Shown here piece after piece: positions 5,667 to 7,125 of a stretch of DNA of 7,125 nt (position 1 is the stretch's first letter; each line of letters starts with the position of its first letter). The stretch covers positions 1 through 7,125 of the forward strand of contig JASLIH010000212.1 of assembly GCA_030152105.1 (NCBI GenBank), in the 5' to 3' direction. The position numbers and the translations under genes were made by a program. The notes under the pieces were generated by a model. That model saw nothing but the letters and a program-made list of their open reading frames with translations, was not told the origin of the DNA and did not search any database. The stretch comes from Actinomycetes bacterium (GTDB lineage Bacteria > Actinomycetota > CALGFH01).

Positions 5667-6935
5667 CTACCCGCCGTGGCGACCGAGGGCCTCGGGGGGG
5701 AGGTCGGTGGTGGTCACGGTGGCCGCGGCCGGGCCGATGCCGAGGTCGACGGCCAGGTCGACCTGGGACTTGGCGGCGACGGCGGCCGCGGCCCGTTCGT
5801 CGTGGGAGGCCGAGCGGCCGTCGGCGACGACCGTGACCGGGCCGAAGCTGACCCCCACTCTGCCCGGGTGCAGGGCCACCCCGGCGGTGGCCAGGGCGTC
5901 GAGCACGGCCGGCCAGGAGGGCAGGCCGACGGCCAGGGCGGCCCGCAGGGCCACCGACCCGGCGATCGCCCTGGCCGCGGCCAGGGCGTCGGTGTGGTCG
6001 GCGGCGCCGTGGACGGTCACCACCACCAGCTTGCGGGCCCCGGGGACGCGCAGGGCCAGGCCCTCTGCCAGGGACTCGCACAGCTGGGTCAGGGCGGCCT
6101 CGAAGGCCGCGGCCCCGTCGCTGCCGGCCCGCAGGGTGGGGGCGGCCGCGGTCGCGTTGGCCAGCAGCACGGCCGCGTCGGCCATGCCGGGGGCCTGGTC
6201 GACCATGACCCGCTCGAAGGACCGGGCCACCGCCCGGCCGAGCAGGCCGTCGAGCACCCCCGCCTCCACGGTGGCGTCGGTGGTCAGCAGCACCAGCGTG
6301 GTGGCGGAGCGGCCGGGCGGGTCCTGGGGCCTCACGCCGAGGCCTCCGGTGGAACGGTCGTGGTCGAAGGCGGGGGCGAACGGGACCGACGCCTTGGCGG
6401 CGCCGCCGATGCGGACCTCGCCCTCGGACCAGGCGACGGCGACGGCGTGCTCGCGGGCCACCCCGCCGGAGGCGGTCATGGCCTTGGCGACCTCGCCCGA
6501 CCCGCGCCGGCCGAGGGCGGCGGTGGCCTTGTCGGCGGCCTCGGCGGCGTCGGCCAGGGCCAGCCGGACCCCGACCGCCCCGGTGCCGCAGAGCAGCACC
6601 TCGCCGGCCGGGCAGCCGATGGCGGCCGCGCAGCGGGCGGCCAGGGCGGCCGCGTCGGCGTCGCCCTCGGGACCGGTGGCGGCGTTGGCGCTGCCGGCGT
6701 GGACCAGCACCGCCCGGGCCATGCCGCTGCGGAGCTGGTCCCGCGACCAGCGCACCGGGGCCGAGGCGAACGGGTGGGCGGTGAACCGCCCGGCCGCCGC
6801 CGAGGTCTGCTGGCTCACCACCAGGCCCAGGTCGGGCCCGGTCCCCCGGGTCAGCCCGGCATCCACCCCGGCCGCCCGGAACCCCCGAGGCGCGCAAAGC
6901 CCCCCCTCGACCCCTGCGACCGTGTAGTCGACCAA
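5667..6935 (-). CDS. argJ: Divergent ArgJ-family protein (glutamate N-acetyltransferase homologue, probably altered or inactive)
   Basis: The 422-residue product aligns with ArgJ along its length: GGLCAPRGFRAAGVDAGL (residues 11-28), the ANAATG region (83-88), the oxyanion-type GTGAVG (117-122), GGAAK (177-181), ATTLVLLTTDA (211-221), and a closing VDLGIG...TTTDL (396-412). Canonical ArgJ is an Ntn-type acetyltransferase that self-cleaves at Ala-Thr, moving acetyl from ornithine to glutamate; A211-T212 would be that site. Much else is lost. The KGSGMIxPNMATML block becomes KASVPFAPAF plus about 20 extra residues. The STND motif becomes PGMAD (249-253). GEGATK becomes VPGARK (297-302), removing the active-site Glu. 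GEDPNWGR becomes GLPSWPA. The C-terminal YVxxNAxY segment is absent. The reading frame is intact, so this is divergence rather than a frameshift. The start is TTG, with GAGAGG nine bases upstream; the next GTG lies inside a conserved motif. Transacetylase activity is doubtful. Confidence 0.85.
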   Translation of the reverse strand: MVDYTVAGVEGGLCAPRGFRAAGVDAGLTRGTGPDLGLVVSQQTSAAAGRFTAHPFASAPVRWSRDQLRSGMARAVLVHAGSANAATGPEGDADAAALAARCAAAIGCPAGEVLLCGTGAVGVRLALADAAEAADKATAALGRRGSGEVAKAMTASGGVAREHAVAVAWSEGEVRIGGAAKASVPFAPAFDHDRSTGGLGVRPQDPPGRSATTLVLLTTDATVEAGVLDGLLGRAVARSFERVMVDQAPGMADAAVLLANATAAAPTLRAGSDGAAAFEAALTQLCESLAEGLALRVPGARKLVVVTVHGAADHTDALAAARAIAGSVALRAALAVGLPSWPAVLDALATAGVALHPGRVGVSFGPVTVVADGRSASHDERAAAAVAAKSQVDLAVDLGIGPAAATVTTTDLPPEALGRHGG

Positions 6936-6965
6936 CTGGTCCTGCCTCTCGTCGCAATCCCTGGT

Positions 6966-7125
6966 TCATTCGGGGGGGAGTCCTCCCCCCCGAGCCCCCC
7001 CAAGGGCGCTCGCCCTACCCTCCCCGGCGGTGCGGAGGACCGCCTGCGTTCTGGCGGCCGCCAGCGCGGCCATGCGGTCGCGGATGGCGGCGCCGTCGGC
7101 GTCGGTGAGGGTGCGGTCGGCCGCC
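6966..7125 (-). CDS. pheT: Phenylalanine--tRNA ligase beta subunit, C-terminal end (partial)
   Basis: Only the last 52 codons are in the window; the gene runs off the right edge and ends at a TGA at 6968-6966. The visible part begins AADRTLTDADGAAIRDRMAA. This matches the closing strand and helix of the ferredoxin-fold anticodon-binding domain that ends PheT, where bacterial proteins usually carry a DRTLTDEEV...RDRI-like motif and stop soon after a short LR. Here the reading frame continues about 21 residues past that LR, through a Gly/Ala/Arg/Pro-rich tail encoded by two inverted repeats. PheT forms the alpha2-beta2 synthetase with PheS and charges tRNA-Phe in the cytoplasm. The assignment rests on a short segment, supported by the argJ homologue starting 30 bases downstream, since pheT next to the arg cluster is the usual actinobacterial arrangement. 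The stop codon is in the same frame as the next gene's TTG start. Confidence 0.75.
   Translation of the reverse strand, partial: AADRTLTDADGAAIRDRMAALAAARTQAVLRTAGEGRASALGGARGGGLPPE
6970..6993. repeat. Perfect 11-bp inverted repeat with a run of seven G:C pairs
   Basis: The arms are TCGGGGGGGAG (6970-6980) and CTCCCCCCCGA (6983-6993), separated by two bases, giving a very stable hairpin on either strand. It lies inside the last codons of the pheT frame and ends just before its stop codon. A second seven-C run at 6995-7001 could pair with the same G run (6972-6978), so two exclusive folds are possible. There is no T tract after it on either strand, so it is not a textbook intrinsic terminator. 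It could be an intergenic palindromic repeat, an RNA-end-stabilising hairpin, or an attenuator ahead of the arg genes; the sequence does not decide. Confidence 0.75.
7003..7016. repeat. Short 6-bp inverted repeat beside the larger hairpin
   Basis: AGGGCG (7003-7008) and CGCCCT (7011-7016) are exact reverse complements separated by CT. The repeat lies a few bases from the longer G-run inverted repeat, also inside the pheT C-terminal extension. Two hairpins in tandem at a gene boundary suggest a mobile palindromic repeat unit or a processing/attenuation structure. On its own, so short a GC palindrome would be unremarkable in DNA of this composition. Confidence 0.5.

Noticed and set aside
5683..5695. 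CCGAGG-G-CCTCGG inverted repeat as a terminator between argJ and the regulator
   Set aside because: It has a one-base loop, lies within the last argJ codons, and no T run follows. Such short palindromes are common at this G+C content.
2866..6927. A 1353-codon open frame on the plus strand spanning five minus-strand genes
   Set aside because: It is opposite well-recognised genes and its product is a Ser/Arg/Pro/Ala-rich string with no domain. Long antisense frames are expected where third positions are nearly all G or C.
6945..6975. Possible ARG box (ArgR operator) ahead of the argJ homologue
   Set aside because: The minus-strand GAATGAACC only faintly resembles a half-site; there is no palindromic partner, and it overlaps the pheT stop and hairpin.

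Overview
The window is about three-quarters G+C, and every gene I can support lies on the minus strand. Read right to left, eight complete genes and one partial gene are packed with ATGA/GTGA overlaps or gaps of at most about 57 bases. The base composition, the GTG/TTG starts and above all the gene order (pheT, arg genes, then a 3-methyladenine glycosylase) point to a high-G+C actinobacterial-type genome, probably an uncultured or deep-branching lineage. I cannot fix the class. As I recall it, many Actinomycetota, for example Mycobacterium and Streptomyces, carry pheS-pheT-argC-argJ-argB-argD-argF-argR-argG-argH, and in M. tuberculosis mpg and tyrS lie further downstream. This window looks like a shrunken, rewired form of that block.

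Layout, in transcription order: the C-terminal end of phenylalanyl-tRNA synthetase beta chain (right edge to 6966), whose last residues are encoded by two GC-rich inverted repeats; a highly divergent ArgJ homologue lacking several family-defining active-site motifs (6935-5667); a stand-alone receiver-domain response regulator (5609-5220) overlapping by ATGA; an intact ornithine carbamoyltransferase argF (5223-4291); an unrecognised four-helix membrane protein (4274-3765); a full-length family X DNA polymerase with a PHP domain (3749-2019) overlapping by ATGA; an AAG/MPG-type 3-methyladenine DNA glycosylase (2022-1366) overlapping by GTGA; a cytosine-deaminase-like amidohydrolase (1369-188); and a possible 52-residue single-helix membrane peptide (181-23).

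There are two functional blocks. The first is a remnant of the arginine cluster. argC is missing between pheT and argJ, argB and argD are missing between argJ and argF, a receiver domain sits in their place, and argR/argG/argH do not follow argF. The second is a base-excision-repair pair, a glycosylase and a PolX polymerase/nuclease, translationally coupled to each other and to an amidohydrolase of a nucleobase-handling superfamily. Apart from the last 22 bases at the left edge and short spacers, no stretch is unaccounted for. I see no tRNA, rRNA, CRISPR, insertion sequence, phage gene or convincing promoter.
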